The translations under genes and the position numbers were made by a program. Below, in pieces: positions 24,207 to 31,524 of a stretch of DNA of 32,682 bases. Source of the DNA: Nonomuraea corallina (GTDB lineage Bacteria > Actinomycetota > Actinomycetes > Streptosporangiales > Streptosporangiaceae); the NCBI RefSeq assembly GCF_027620315.1, contig NZ_JAPNNL010000074.1, positions 1 to 32,682 of the forward strand, written 5' to 3'. The notes under the pieces were generated by a model. It did no database searches, was not told the origin of the DNA, and saw nothing but the letters and a program-made list of their open reading frames with translations. The stretch's first letter is position 1; every line of letters starts with the position of its first letter.

Positions 24207-25655
24207 ATGGCGTTTGAAATGGTGGGAGTGGTCGGGCTCGGCACGATGGGTGCCGGAATCGCGGAAGTGTTCGCCCGGGGCGGGCTGCGGGTCATCGGAG
24301 TGGAGGCCGACGCCGACGCGCTGGCCCGCGGCCGGGGCCACCTGGAGAGATCGACGCAGCGCGCGGTCGACCGGGGCAAGCTGGCGCCCGCCGACCGCGA
24401 CGCGGTCCTGGGCCGGATCACGCTCACCACCGCCAGGGAGGACCTGCGGGAGGCGGACCTGGTGGTCGAGGCCATCCCCGAGGTGCTCGGCCACAAGACG
24501 GCGCTGATGCGCGACCTGGACGGCATCTGCAAGCCGGAGACGGTGCTGGCCACCAACACCTCCTCGCTGTCCGTCACGGCGATCGCCGCCGCCACCGGGC
24601 GGCCCGGCCGGGTGGTGGGCCTCCACTTCTTCAACCCGGCCCCGGTCATGCGGCTGGCCGAGGTGGTCCGTACGGTCGTGACCGACGACGACGTGGTGCC
24701 GGCGATGCGGGGGCTGGCCGTACGGCTCGGCAAGACGGCGGTGGTGGTCGGCGACCGCGCCGGGTTCGTGGTGAACCGGCTGCTGCTGCCCTACCTGAAC
24801 CACGCCGCCGTGCTGATGGAGCAGGGCGTGGCCGGGCGCGACGACATCGACGCGGCGATGCGTCACGGCGCGGGGCTGCCCATGGGCCCGTTCGAGCTGC
24901 TCGACCTGATCGGGCTCGACACCGCGTACGAGATCATGGGCGTGCTGTTCGACGAGACCCGCGACCGTCGCCACGCGCCTGCGCCGGTGCTGCGCGAGCT
25001 GGTCTCGGCGCGGCTGCTGGGCCGCAAGACCGGGCGCGGCTTCCACGGCGGCGATCCCCGGCCGCACGAACCCGCCAAGTCCTCGGTGATCACCTTCGAC
25101 ATCGCCGGATCGGGCGGCGACGAGCTGGTGGAGCGGCTGCGCGCGGCCGGCTTCAGGTCGGCGGAGGAGCCCGACGTGCTGCTCCGCCTGGCCGACCGGC
25201 CGATGATCGAGCACGCCGTGCAGCTCCGCGACCCGGCCAGGATGGTCGGCGTCCACCTGGTGGGCGGCCGGGTGGCCGAGGTCGTCTCCACGGTCCTCAC
25301 CTCGGCGGAGGCGGCCCACGCGGCCGCCGACCTGATGAAGGTGATCGGGCTGACGCCGGTGGCGTGCAGGGACCGGGCGGGGTTCGTGGTGGACGCGCTG
25401 CTCTACCCGTACCTCAACGACGCCGTGCGGATGTACGAGTCCGGCTACGCCTCGATCGACGAGATCGACTCCGCGATGCGGCTGGGCTGCGGCTACCCGG
25501 CGGGGCCGTTCGAGACGCTCGAGACCATCGGCCTCGACACGGTCCGGGAGGGGCTGCGGGCCCTGTACGCGGAGTACCGCGAGCCGGCCTTCGCCCCGGC
25601 GCCGCTGCTCGACCAGCTCGTCACGGCGGGCGTGCGCGCCTTCCCGCGGCCATGA
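24207..25655 (+). CDS. 3-Hydroxyacyl-CoA (3-hydroxybutyryl-CoA) dehydrogenase
   Basis: NAD(P)-dependent oxidoreductase that interconverts 3-hydroxyacyl-CoA and 3-oxoacyl-CoA in beta-oxidation or butyryl-CoA and polyhydroxybutyrate metabolism. The 482-aa protein has an N-terminal Rossmann fold with GLGTMGAG at 10-17, NTSS and HFFNPAPVM motifs around the active-site histidine, and two consecutive 3HCDH C-terminal domains: the first with DRAGFVVNRLLLPYLN and GLPMGPFELLDLIGLD, the second with DRAGFVVDALLYPYLN and GYPAGPFETLETIGLD. The double C-terminal domain is found in the PaaH/HbdA-like subgroup. The start lies in a very short divergent promoter region shared with nucS. Confidence 0.94.
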   Translation: MAFEMVGVVGLGTMGAGIAEVFARGGLRVIGVEADADALARGRGHLERSTQRAVDRGKLAPADRDAVLGRITLTTAREDLREADLVVEAIPEVLGHKTALMRDLDGICKPETVLATNTSSLSVTAIAAATGRPGRVVGLHFFNPAPVMRLAEVVRTVVTDDDVVPAMRGLAVRLGKTAVVVGDRAGFVVNRLLLPYLNHAAVLMEQGVAGRDDIDAAMRHGAGLPMGPFELLDLIGLDTAYEIMGVLFDETRDRRHAPAPVLRELVSARLLGRKTGRGFHGGDPRPHEPAKSSVITFDIAGSGGDELVERLRAAGFRSAEEPDVLLRLADRPMIEHAVQLRDPARMVGVHLVGGRVAEVVSTVLTSAEAAHAAADLMKVIGLTPVACRDRAGFVVDALLYPYLNDAVRMYESGYASIDEIDSAMRLGCGYPAGPFETLETIGLDTVREGLRALYAEYREPAFAPAPLLDQLVTAGVRAFPRP

Positions 25656-25942
25656 GCCCGCGCCGCGCCCGGCGCAGGGAGTCCGCCCGGCCCGCCGTCT
25701 TCCCGCGCAGCGCCGACCGGGTGGAGGAGTGGCCGGACGGCGCGTGGAAGGTGCGCTCGCTCACCGGCCAGACGTCGACCAAGGACTACCGCTGCCCCGG
25801 CTGCGACCAGGAGATCCAGGGCGGCCGGCCGCACCTGGTCACCTGGCCCGACTGGCCGGGCGGCGAGGAGGAACGTCGCCACTGGCATCCGGTGTGCTGG
25901 CGCAAGAGACTGGACCGCGGCCCCGGCCGCAGCCGCTACTGA
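25652..25942 (+). CDS. Small conserved zinc-finger-like protein
   Basis: The 96-aa basic protein has an Arg-rich N-terminus (MSPRRARRRE), a middle segment (WKVRSLTGQTSTKDY) and a putative zinc site: C-x2-C in YRCPGCDQEI, followed about 30 residues later by H-x2-H-x2-C (HWHPVCW region). I recall similar proteins in many actinobacteria, often labelled ATP/GTP-binding protein without a visible P-loop. The function is unknown; a single-strand or DNA-binding role near nucS is only speculation. The ATG overlaps the dehydrogenase stop by 4 nt (ATGA), and the alpha/beta hydrolase gene follows after 15 bp. Confidence 0.85.
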   Translation: MSPRRARRRESARPAVFPRSADRVEEWPDGAWKVRSLTGQTSTKDYRCPGCDQEIQGGRPHLVTWPDWPGGEEERRHWHPVCWRKRLDRGPGRSRY

Positions 25943-25957
25943 CGACGAAGGAGCACT

Positions 25958-26671
25958 GTGGAGATTCGCGCGGCGACCGTGCTGCCCGCCCGGCGTGAGC
26001 CGATCGAGCTGCACACCGGCGACGGCCTGACCTTGGTCGGCGAGCTGGCCCTGCCCGAGGGACGGCCTCCGGTGGCGACCCTGGTGACGCTGCATCCGCT
26101 GCCGACCCACGGCGGCTTCATGGACAGCCATGTCTACAAGAAGGCCGCCAACCGGCTGCCCGCGTTGGCCGATCTGGCGGTGCTGCGCTTCAACACCCGC
26201 GGCACGTCCTCCGATCACGGCACCTCTCAGGGCGCGTTCGACGGCGGCGAGGGCGAGCGGTTCGACGTGGCCGCGGCGCTGGAGTACGCCGAGTTCCACG
26301 ACCTGCCCAGGGTCTGGGTGGTCGGCTGGTCGTTCGGCAGCGAGCTGGCGCTCAAGTGGGCGCACGATCCCCTGGTGGAGGGGGCCATCCTGCTGTCGCC
26401 GCCGTTGCACAGGGCCACCGACGCCGACCTCGACGCCTGGGCCCGGTTCGGCCGGCCGCTGATCGCGCTGGTGCCCGAGTTCGACGACTACCTGCGCCCC
26501 GACGAGGCCGAGCGCCGCTTCGCGCGGGTGCCGCAGGCCGAGGTGGTCGGCGTCGAGGGGGCCAAGCACCTGTGGGTGGGCGAGCCGTACGTGCGCATCG
26601 TGCTCGACGAGATCGTCCGCCGCGTCGTCCCGGACCGTTACCCCCTCCCCACCGAGATCTCAGCCCCATAG
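25958..26671 (+). CDS. Alpha/beta hydrolase
   Basis: Cytoplasmic serine hydrolase of 237 aa. The fold is shown by LVTLHPLPTHGG (oxyanion region), the nucleophile S125 in GWSFGS, a likely acid in ALVPEFDDYLRP and the histidine in EGAKHLWVG near residue 213. The layout is that of the small alpha/beta hydrolases related to dienelactone hydrolase and KANL3/Tex30-like proteins; the substrate is unknown. The GTG at 25958 has GAAGGAG at 25947-25953. It is probably in one transcript with the dehydrogenase and zinc-finger genes. Confidence 0.9.
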   Translation: MEIRAATVLPARREPIELHTGDGLTLVGELALPEGRPPVATLVTLHPLPTHGGFMDSHVYKKAANRLPALADLAVLRFNTRGTSSDHGTSQGAFDGGEGERFDVAAALEYAEFHDLPRVWVVGWSFGSELALKWAHDPLVEGAILLSPPLHRATDADLDAWARFGRPLIALVPEFDDYLRPDEAERRFARVPQAEVVGVEGAKHLWVGEPYVRIVLDEIVRRVVPDRYPLPTEISAP

Positions 26672-26702
26672 AATCTCGTTCGGTCCGTACGGAGGAGGCA
26701 TC

Positions 26703-27461
26703 GTGGGCGCGTTCGCTCTAGACGGCAAGAAAGCCCTGGTCACCGGGGCGTCGAAGGGCATCGGCAAGGCCATCGCGCTCGCGTTCGCCGACGCCGGGGC
26801 CGACGTGGCGCTGACGGCGCGCTCGGCCGACGCGCTCGCCGAGCTGGCCGCCGAGATCCGGGCGCGCGGCCGGCAGGCCGTGGCCGTCCCCGCCGACCTG
26901 ACCGACAGGGACACCGCCGCCGCGACCGTGCGCGCGGCCATCGCCGGGCTGGGCCACCTCGACATCGTGGTCAACAACGCCGGCGGGTCCAACTTCCTGG
27001 TCGAGTTCAAGGACCTGCGGCTGAGCGGCTGGGACAAGATCATGCGGCTCAACCTCGACTCGGCCATGGCCGTCTGCCACGCCGCCGCGCCGCACCTGCT
27101 CGAACGCGGCAGCGGCTCGGTGATCAACATCGCCTCCGCGGCCGCGTTCGGCGCGCCCTTCCTGGCCCCGTACGCGGCCGCCAAGGCGGGCCTGGTGGCC
27201 CTGACCAAGACGCTCGCCCTGGAGTGGGCGGCGGCGGGCGTGCGGGTCAACGCCCTCCTGCCGGGCTGGACCGCCACCGACCTCAACCGCAACCTCTGGG
27301 ACGACGGGAACGACGGCCGGGCGACGGTCTCCGGCGTGCCGATGCGCCGCTGGGGCACCGTCGAGGAGATCGCCCAGCCCGCCGTGTTCCTCGCCGGTGA
27401 CGCCTCGTCCTACATGACCGGGCAGACGCTGATCGTCGACGGCGGACTCACCACCGCCTGA
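26703..27461 (+). CDS. Short-chain dehydrogenase/reductase (SDR)
   Basis: Classical SDR of 252 aa with the cofactor motif TGASKGIG (14-21), NNAG (91-94) and the catalytic triad S145, Y157 and K161 (YAAAK). The end (YMTGQTLIVDGGLTTA) is typical of FabG-like and 3-oxoacyl-ACP reductase-like members. The residues after the first strand (LTARS) favour NADP. The substrate is not readable. The GTG at 26703 is preceded by GGAGGAGG at 26691-26698. It lies 31 bp after the hydrolase gene on the same strand. Confidence 0.93.
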   Translation: MGAFALDGKKALVTGASKGIGKAIALAFADAGADVALTARSADALAELAAEIRARGRQAVAVPADLTDRDTAAATVRAAIAGLGHLDIVVNNAGGSNFLVEFKDLRLSGWDKIMRLNLDSAMAVCHAAAPHLLERGSGSVINIASAAAFGAPFLAPYAAAKAGLVALTKTLALEWAAAGVRVNALLPGWTATDLNRNLWDDGNDGRATVSGVPMRRWGTVEEIAQPAVFLAGDASSYMTGQTLIVDGGLTTA

Positions 27462-27527
27462 CGAACCGGACGGCCCATTCTCCGCATATCGGCACGGGCA
27501 TGGAGTGAATGTCGCGGCGAACCGGGC

Positions 27528-27533
27528 TACCGT
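27528..27533 (+). promoter_or_regulatory. Candidate -10 box, leaderless start
   Basis: TACCGT (TAnnnT) ends 7 nt before the GTG at 27541. There is no Shine-Dalgarno at this start, so the message may be leaderless. GTGAAT 17 nt upstream is a poor -35 (3 of 6 matches). Confidence 0.4.
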
Positions 27534-27540
27534 GAGGTCC

Positions 27541-28335
27541 GTGCAGCTCTACACGAGAACAACCGGGAGCGGACTCCCGCTCGTACTGCTCCACGCGTTC
27601 CCGCTCTCGTCGGCCATGTGGCTGGCCCAGCGGGAGGGGCTGGCCAGGGCGTGCCGGGTCATCACCCCCGACCTGCGCGGCTTCGGCGGATCACGGCTCG
27701 GCGACGACGAGCCGTCGATCGACCTCATGGCCGACGACGTCGCCCGCATGCTCGACGACGAGGGCGTCGAACGGGCGGTCGTCGGCGGCCTGTCGATGGG
27801 CGGCTACGTCGCCATGGCCTTCTGCCGCCGCCACCCCGACCGGGTGCTGGGCGTCATCCTGGCCGGCACCAAGGCGAGCCCCGACACCGAGCCCGCCCGC
27901 GACAACCGCGAGCGCATCGCCAGGGCGGTGCTCGCCGACGGCAGCGACGTGCTGGTCAAGGAGGTGCTCCCGGCCCTGATCGGGGCCACCACCAAGCAGC
28001 GCAGGGCCATGGTGTTCGGCCGGGTCAAGGGGCTCGTGCAGGCGGCGCCGCCCCAGGCCGCGGCGTGGGCGATGCGCGCGATGGCCGCCCGGCCCGACTC
28101 CTTCGACACGCTGGCCGCGCTCAAGGTGCCCGCGCTGGTGCTGGTGGGCGACGAGGACGAGCTGGCGCCGCCGCCGGACGCGCGGGCCATGGCGGAGGCG
28201 GTGCCGGAAGGGCGGCTGGAGGTCATCGCCAAGGCCGGTCACCTGGTCGCCGTCGAGCAGCCCGAGGCGTTCAACGCGGCCGTGGAGCGCTTCCTCAGCT
28301 CCGAGCTTGCCGGGGTATCACGATCTCACGGATGA
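27541..28335 (+). CDS. Alpha/beta hydrolase (3-oxoadipate enol-lactonase-like)
   Basis: Alpha/beta hydrolase of 264 aa with LLHAFPLSSAMW (oxyanion strand), nucleophile S85 in GGLSMGGYVA, acid in VLVGDEDELAPP and histidine in KAGHLVAVEQP. The layout resembles enol-lactonases and other small esterases; a specific substrate is not assigned. I chose the GTG at 27541, 12 codons inside the longest frame, because a TAnnnT box lies 7 nt upstream and the family N-terminus begins here. The 3' end overlaps the convergent AI-2E transporter gene by 41 bp. Confidence 0.88.
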   Translation: MQLYTRTTGSGLPLVLLHAFPLSSAMWLAQREGLARACRVITPDLRGFGGSRLGDDEPSIDLMADDVARMLDDEGVERAVVGGLSMGGYVAMAFCRRHPDRVLGVILAGTKASPDTEPARDNRERIARAVLADGSDVLVKEVLPALIGATTKQRRAMVFGRVKGLVQAAPPQAAAWAMRAMAARPDSFDTLAALKVPALVLVGDEDELAPPPDARAMAEAVPEGRLEVIAKAGHLVAVEQPEAFNAAVERFLSSELAGVSRSHG

Positions 28336-29419
28336 TCAGGGCGATCGCGGCGGCCACCGGGATGGCCAGCAGCGCGCCCACGATGCCCAGCAGGGCGCCG
28401 CCCACCAGGGCGGCGATCACCGTCACCGCCGGCGTCACGTCGACCGAGCGCTTCATCACCCTCGGATAGATGACGTAGTTCTCGATCTGCTGGTAGATCA
28501 CGAAGAAGATCGCGCAGGCGAGGCCCGCCGGCACCGAGCCGAGCAGCGCCACGCCGGTCACCACCACCGCTCCGATCGTGGCGCCCACCAGCGGGATCAG
28601 GTCGGTCAGGGCCACCACGAGGGCGAGCGCGAGCGCGTACTCGACACCCACGATCGACAGGAAGATCCACGTCAGCACGCCGGCGATGACCGAGATGAGG
28701 ATGTTGCCGGCGACGTAGCCGCCGATGCCGCCGAGGATCTCCTCGGCGATCGCCCCGGTGCGGTCACGGCGCGAGGCCGGAACCAGCTTGAGCAGGTAGG
28801 CCTTGATCGTGTGCAGCGAGCCCAGGAAATAGAGCATGAGCACCAGCAGCGTGATCGTGGTGAACAGGCTGTCGAGCACCACCAGCCCGGCGCCCACCAC
28901 GCCGGTGGCCAGCGACGGGCCGAGGGTGGTCGTGACGAACGAGGCCAGCTGCGGCAGGATCTGGTAATCGGCGTCCAGCTCGCGCAGCGTCGGATGGCTG
29001 CTCAGCTCCCTGACGTACTCCGGCACGGCCGCCACGAAGTCGGCGAGCTGCCGGCTGACCGGCGGCACCACGGCCAGGCCGAACAGCACGAACGCCACGA
29101 TCACCGCGGCGAACACGGACGTGATCGCCCACCGCCTGGCCAGGCCGCGCCGCTGCAGCGCCTCCACCGCCGGGTTCAGCCCGACGGCCAGGAACATCGC
29201 CACCACGATCAGGATGATCACGTTCAGCGAGCTGACGACCATCTGGGCGAGCGCGATGGCGGTCAGCACCCCGAGCCCGCCGGTCAGCCCGAACAGGAAC
29301 GGCCCCCGCACCAGCGGCTTCCCCGGCATCCCGTACCCGCCAGGAGTGACCTCTGTCCCGTCGGGCATCGGCCCGCCGCCGGCGGGCGGCGGCGCGGCGG
29401 GATCGGCTGTCGCGGTCAC
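28295..29419 (-). CDS. AI-2E family transporter
   Basis: Polytopic membrane protein of 374 aa with a proline/glycine-rich cytoplasmic N-terminus (about 45 residues) and seven to eight transmembrane segments. Family features include the LNPAVEALQRRGLARRWAI segment, a long central hydrophilic part with GGIGGYVAGN, and the IYQQIENYVIYPRVMKRSVDVTP stretch followed by GALLGIVGALLAIPVAAAI. Members export small molecules or ions; a role in AI-2 signalling should not be assumed. I prefer the GTG at 29419 because GGAG lies 5 nt upstream on the minus strand; a GTG at 29443 is in frame but sits 5 nt from a large palindrome and lacks a ribosome-binding site. Confidence 0.9.
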   Translation of the reverse strand: MTATADPAAPPPAGGGPMPDGTEVTPGGYGMPGKPLVRGPFLFGLTGGLGVLTAIALAQMVVSSLNVIILIVVAMFLAVGLNPAVEALQRRGLARRWAITSVFAAVIVAFVLFGLAVVPPVSRQLADFVAAVPEYVRELSSHPTLRELDADYQILPQLASFVTTTLGPSLATGVVGAGLVVLDSLFTTITLLVLMLYFLGSLHTIKAYLLKLVPASRRDRTGAIAEEILGGIGGYVAGNILISVIAGVLTWIFLSIVGVEYALALALVVALTDLIPLVGATIGAVVVTGVALLGSVPAGLACAIFFVIYQQIENYVIYPRVMKRSVDVTPAVTVIAALVGGALLGIVGALLAIPVAAAIALIIREIVIPRQARS

Positions 29420-29448
29420 GGGCTCTCCTGCACCAGGGGGCACAACGA

Positions 29449-29484
29449 GAGAGAGCCTAGCGACCTAGGTCACCAGGCTCTCTC
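29449..29484. terminator. 36-bp imperfect palindrome between coiled-coil and transporter genes
   Basis: Centre at 29466/29467. Outer arms GAGAGAGCCT and AGGCTCTCTC and core GACCTAGGTC give 16 pairs out of 18. It is 51 nt after the coiled-coil gene stop (minus strand) and just upstream of the transporter gene, where the minus-strand TAGGCT could be a -10 box. It can act as a terminator hairpin or as an operator. Confidence 0.6.
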
Positions 29485-29535
29485 ATCTCGTGCGATCGAT
29501 CCCGTGTAGGACGCCTCAGCGGTGGGCGCGGGCGG

Positions 29536-30825
29536 TTACTCCTGCCACCACTCGGCGTCGTCGTCGGCCTTGCTCTCGGCCTTGGCGGGCGCGGCGATCG
29601 GAGCCGGGCGGTCGTCGACCGTCGCGGCGGCCAGGGCCGGCTTGGGCGGGGCCGCAGTCACGGCGGGCTCGGGGTCGAGGCCCGGCAGGGCGGCGCCGCC
29701 GAGCAGCTGGCGCAGCTGCGCCAGGTGGCTGGTGATGCTGTCGCGCTGGCGGGTCAGCTCGTCCACCTGGCGCTGCATCGAGGTGCGGGTGCGCTCGGCG
29801 TCGTTCTTCGCCTCGGTGACGATCGTGTCGGCGCTGCTCTTGGCCTCGCTGACGATCTGCTCGGAGCTCTTGCGGGCGTTGGCGACCAGCTGCTTGGCGT
29901 GCAGATCGGCCTCGCGGCGGGTCTGCTCGGCCTGCTGGGTCGCCTTGGAGGCCCGGGACTCGGCGGTGGCGGCGCGCTGCTCGGCCTCGGCCACCAGCTT
30001 CTGCGTCGCGGCCTGCGTGGCGGCGTGGCGCTCGGCCTCCTGGCGCTCCGCCTCCTCGCGCCGGGAGGCGAGCTGGATCTCGAACTCGGCCTCGTCCTGC
30101 GCCCGCTTGGCCTCGGACTCCTCCAGGACCCGCTGCGCCTGCGCGCGCATCTCGTCGGCCTGACGCTTGGCGGTGGTCAGCACCTCGTCGCGCTCGCGCT
30201 TGGTCGAGGCGCGCAGCTGGGCCACCTCGCGCTCGGTGGTGGTGCGCAGCTTGGCGATCTCACGCTCGGCGTCGGCGCGCTTCTCGGCGACCTCGTGGTC
30301 GGCGGTGGCGCGGAGCTTGGCCACCTCGCGCTCGGTGGTCGCCGTCAGCTCGTCGGCCTCGCGGCGGGCGGTCGAGCGGATCTCCTCGGCGTCGCGCTCG
30401 GCGCTCGTGCGCATCTCCTCGCTCTCGCGCGTCGCCTGCGCCCGCTTCTCGGCCGCCTCGGCCTCCGCGGCGGCGCGCAGGTCGGCCGCCTCCACCTTGG
30501 CCGCGGCCTTGATCTCGTTGGCCTCGGACCTGGCGGCCTGGACGAGCTCCGTGGCCTGCTCCTCGGCCAGGCGCAGGAGCTGCTCGATGCGGGCGCCGAG
30601 ACCGGAGTAGGTGGGCCGCTCCTGCTCCTGCAGCTGGCGCTGGGAGTCGGACAGCTCTCGCTGCAAGGAAGTGGCCTGCTCACGGGCCTGGCGCAGTTCG
30701 GCGTCGAGCTGCTTCAGGTGATCGTGGACCTGATGCCGGTCATAACCTCGAAGCACCACGTCGAACTCGCGGGCCGGTGCGTCTTCGAAGAAGTTGTTGA
30801 GCTGGGCGTCGATGTCGGACTGCAT
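29536..30825 (-). CDS. Coiled-coil polar growth protein (Scy/FilP/DivIVA-like)
   Basis: The 429-aa protein has an N-terminal DivIVA-like segment (FDVVLRGYDRHQVHDHLKQLDAEL, residues 21-44), then an almost continuous coiled coil to about residue 375, and a Pro/Ala-rich acidic tail ending AEWWQE. Residues 98-240 consist of thirteen consecutive 11-residue repeats, and four more lie at 306-349. Hendecad coiled coils of this kind are known in Scy and FilP, cytoskeletal proteins that organise hyphal tips in Streptomyces, whose genes also lie beside methylmalonyl-CoA epimerase and a thiolase. It is much shorter than Scy and nearer to FilP in size. The ATG at 30825 has AGGA 10 nt upstream; the frame is open to 30921 without support. 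Confidence 0.9.
   Translation of the reverse strand: MQSDIDAQLNNFFEDAPAREFDVVLRGYDRHQVHDHLKQLDAELRQAREQATSLQRELSDSQRQLQEQERPTYSGLGARIEQLLRLAEEQATELVQAARSEANEIKAAAKVEAADLRAAAEAEAAEKRAQATRESEEMRTSAERDAEEIRSTARREADELTATTEREVAKLRATADHEVAEKRADAEREIAKLRTTTEREVAQLRASTKRERDEVLTTAKRQADEMRAQAQRVLEESEAKRAQDEAEFEIQLASRREEAERQEAERHAATQAATQKLVAEAEQRAATAESRASKATQQAEQTRREADLHAKQLVANARKSSEQIVSEAKSSADTIVTEAKNDAERTRTSMQRQVDELTRQRDSITSHLAQLRQLLGGAALPGLDPEPAVTAAPPKPALAAATVDDRPAPIAAPAKAESKADDDAEWWQE
30106..30534 (-). repeat. Thirteen 33-bp hendecad-coding repeats
   Basis: Codons for residues 98-240 of the coiled-coil protein run in units of 33 bp. Units include ARREADELTAT, TEREVAKLRAT, ADHEVAEKRAD, AEREIAKLRTT and TEREVAQLRAS. 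No stutter interrupts the 11-residue period over this stretch. Confidence 0.85.
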
Positions 30826-30887
30826 GGAGGCTCGATCCTGGGTTGTCGAGACGGCTACACGGGCCGGACGGGGGGTTCGGGGCATCC

Positions 30888-30920
30888 GAGCCTGGAGCCC
30901 GTGCCTCGCGGCAGGCTCCA
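30888..30920 (-). other. Two mutually exclusive hairpins in the coiled-coil gene leader
   Basis: GAGCCTG (30888-30894) can pair with CAGGCTC (30912-30918), and TGGAGCC (30893-30899) can pair with GGCTCCA (30914-30920). They share the same right-hand segment, so only one can form. They are 63-95 nt upstream of the start codon. The rest of the 192-bp gap has no ORF and contains an AT-rich island at about 30987-31020. Confidence 0.4.
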
Positions 30921-31017
30921 TGTCCGGTGGAAAGCCAGCGTACTCCGCCGATGCCGAGTGCGAAGCCCCGTCCGGGTTTCTGCGTGACTAGTTACTAATG
31001 AACGAATTTTGTGTTTG

Positions 31018-31440
31018 CTAGCTCTTGGCCGCTTGCACCAACTCGGTCAGCATTCCTCCCACGTCCTTGGGGTGCAGAAACGCGATCTGCGATCCCATGG
31101 AGCCGTGCCTGGGGCTCTCGTCGAGCAGGCGCACACCCTTGCCGCCGATCTTAGACATGGCCTCGGAGACGTCCGGCACGCCGAACGCCACATGGTGGAC
31201 TCCCTCACCCCTCTTGGCCAGGAATTTCCCCACCGGCGAATCGGGCGACAACGGCTCCAGCAGCTGGATGTAGGAGCCGCCGCCGTCGGCGTCGGCGATC
31301 CGCAGCATGGCCTCCTTCACGCCCTGCTCCTCGTTGACCTCCCTGGCCACCACCTCCAGCTCGAACAGCCCGGAGAAGAGCGCGATCTTCTCCTCGAGGT
31401 CGTGGCACGCGATCCCGATGTGGTCGATGCGCATGAACAT
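31018..31440 (-). CDS. mce: Methylmalonyl-CoA epimerase
   Basis: Interconverts (2R)- and (2S)-methylmalonyl-CoA, linking propionyl-CoA carboxylase with the B12-dependent mutase. The 140-aa protein is a two-repeat vicinal-oxygen-chelate fold with the expected metal ligands: H7 (DHIGIA), Q59 (SYIQLLEP), H82 or H83 (GVHHVAFGV) and E133 (GGMLTELVQ). The ATG at 31440 has GGAGGT 8 nt upstream on the minus strand; ATG 31434 is too far from it. It is divergent from the thiolase gene with 84 bp between starts. Confidence 0.96.
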   Translation of the reverse strand: MFMRIDHIGIACHDLEEKIALFSGLFELEVVAREVNEEQGVKEAMLRIADADGGGSYIQLLEPLSPDSPVGKFLAKRGEGVHHVAFGVPDVSEAMSKIGGKGVRLLDESPRHGSMGSQIAFLHPKDVGGMLTELVQAAKS

Positions 31441-31524
31441 GTGTGGCCCACCTCCATAGCGAACACCCTGCTACCGCTAGGTATGGTGTCAAAGAGCTCC
31501 CCTCGTGTGCACAGGAGGCCCCGC

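Noticed and set aside
23508..25319. A 603-codon minus-strand frame joined to NucS
   Set aside because: The first 383 codons are antisense to the HBDH gene; NucS begins at the ATG at 24170 with a family-typical N-terminus and 220-aa length.
28295..29419. Autoinducer-2 quorum-sensing exporter
   Set aside because: The family name does not show substrate. No luxS or lsr gene is visible, so only family membership is claimed.
31441..31524. TTGACA on the minus strand as -35 of the epimerase gene
   Set aside because: The hexamer is perfect, but no acceptable -10 box is found 16-19 nt downstream, so a promoter was not annotated.
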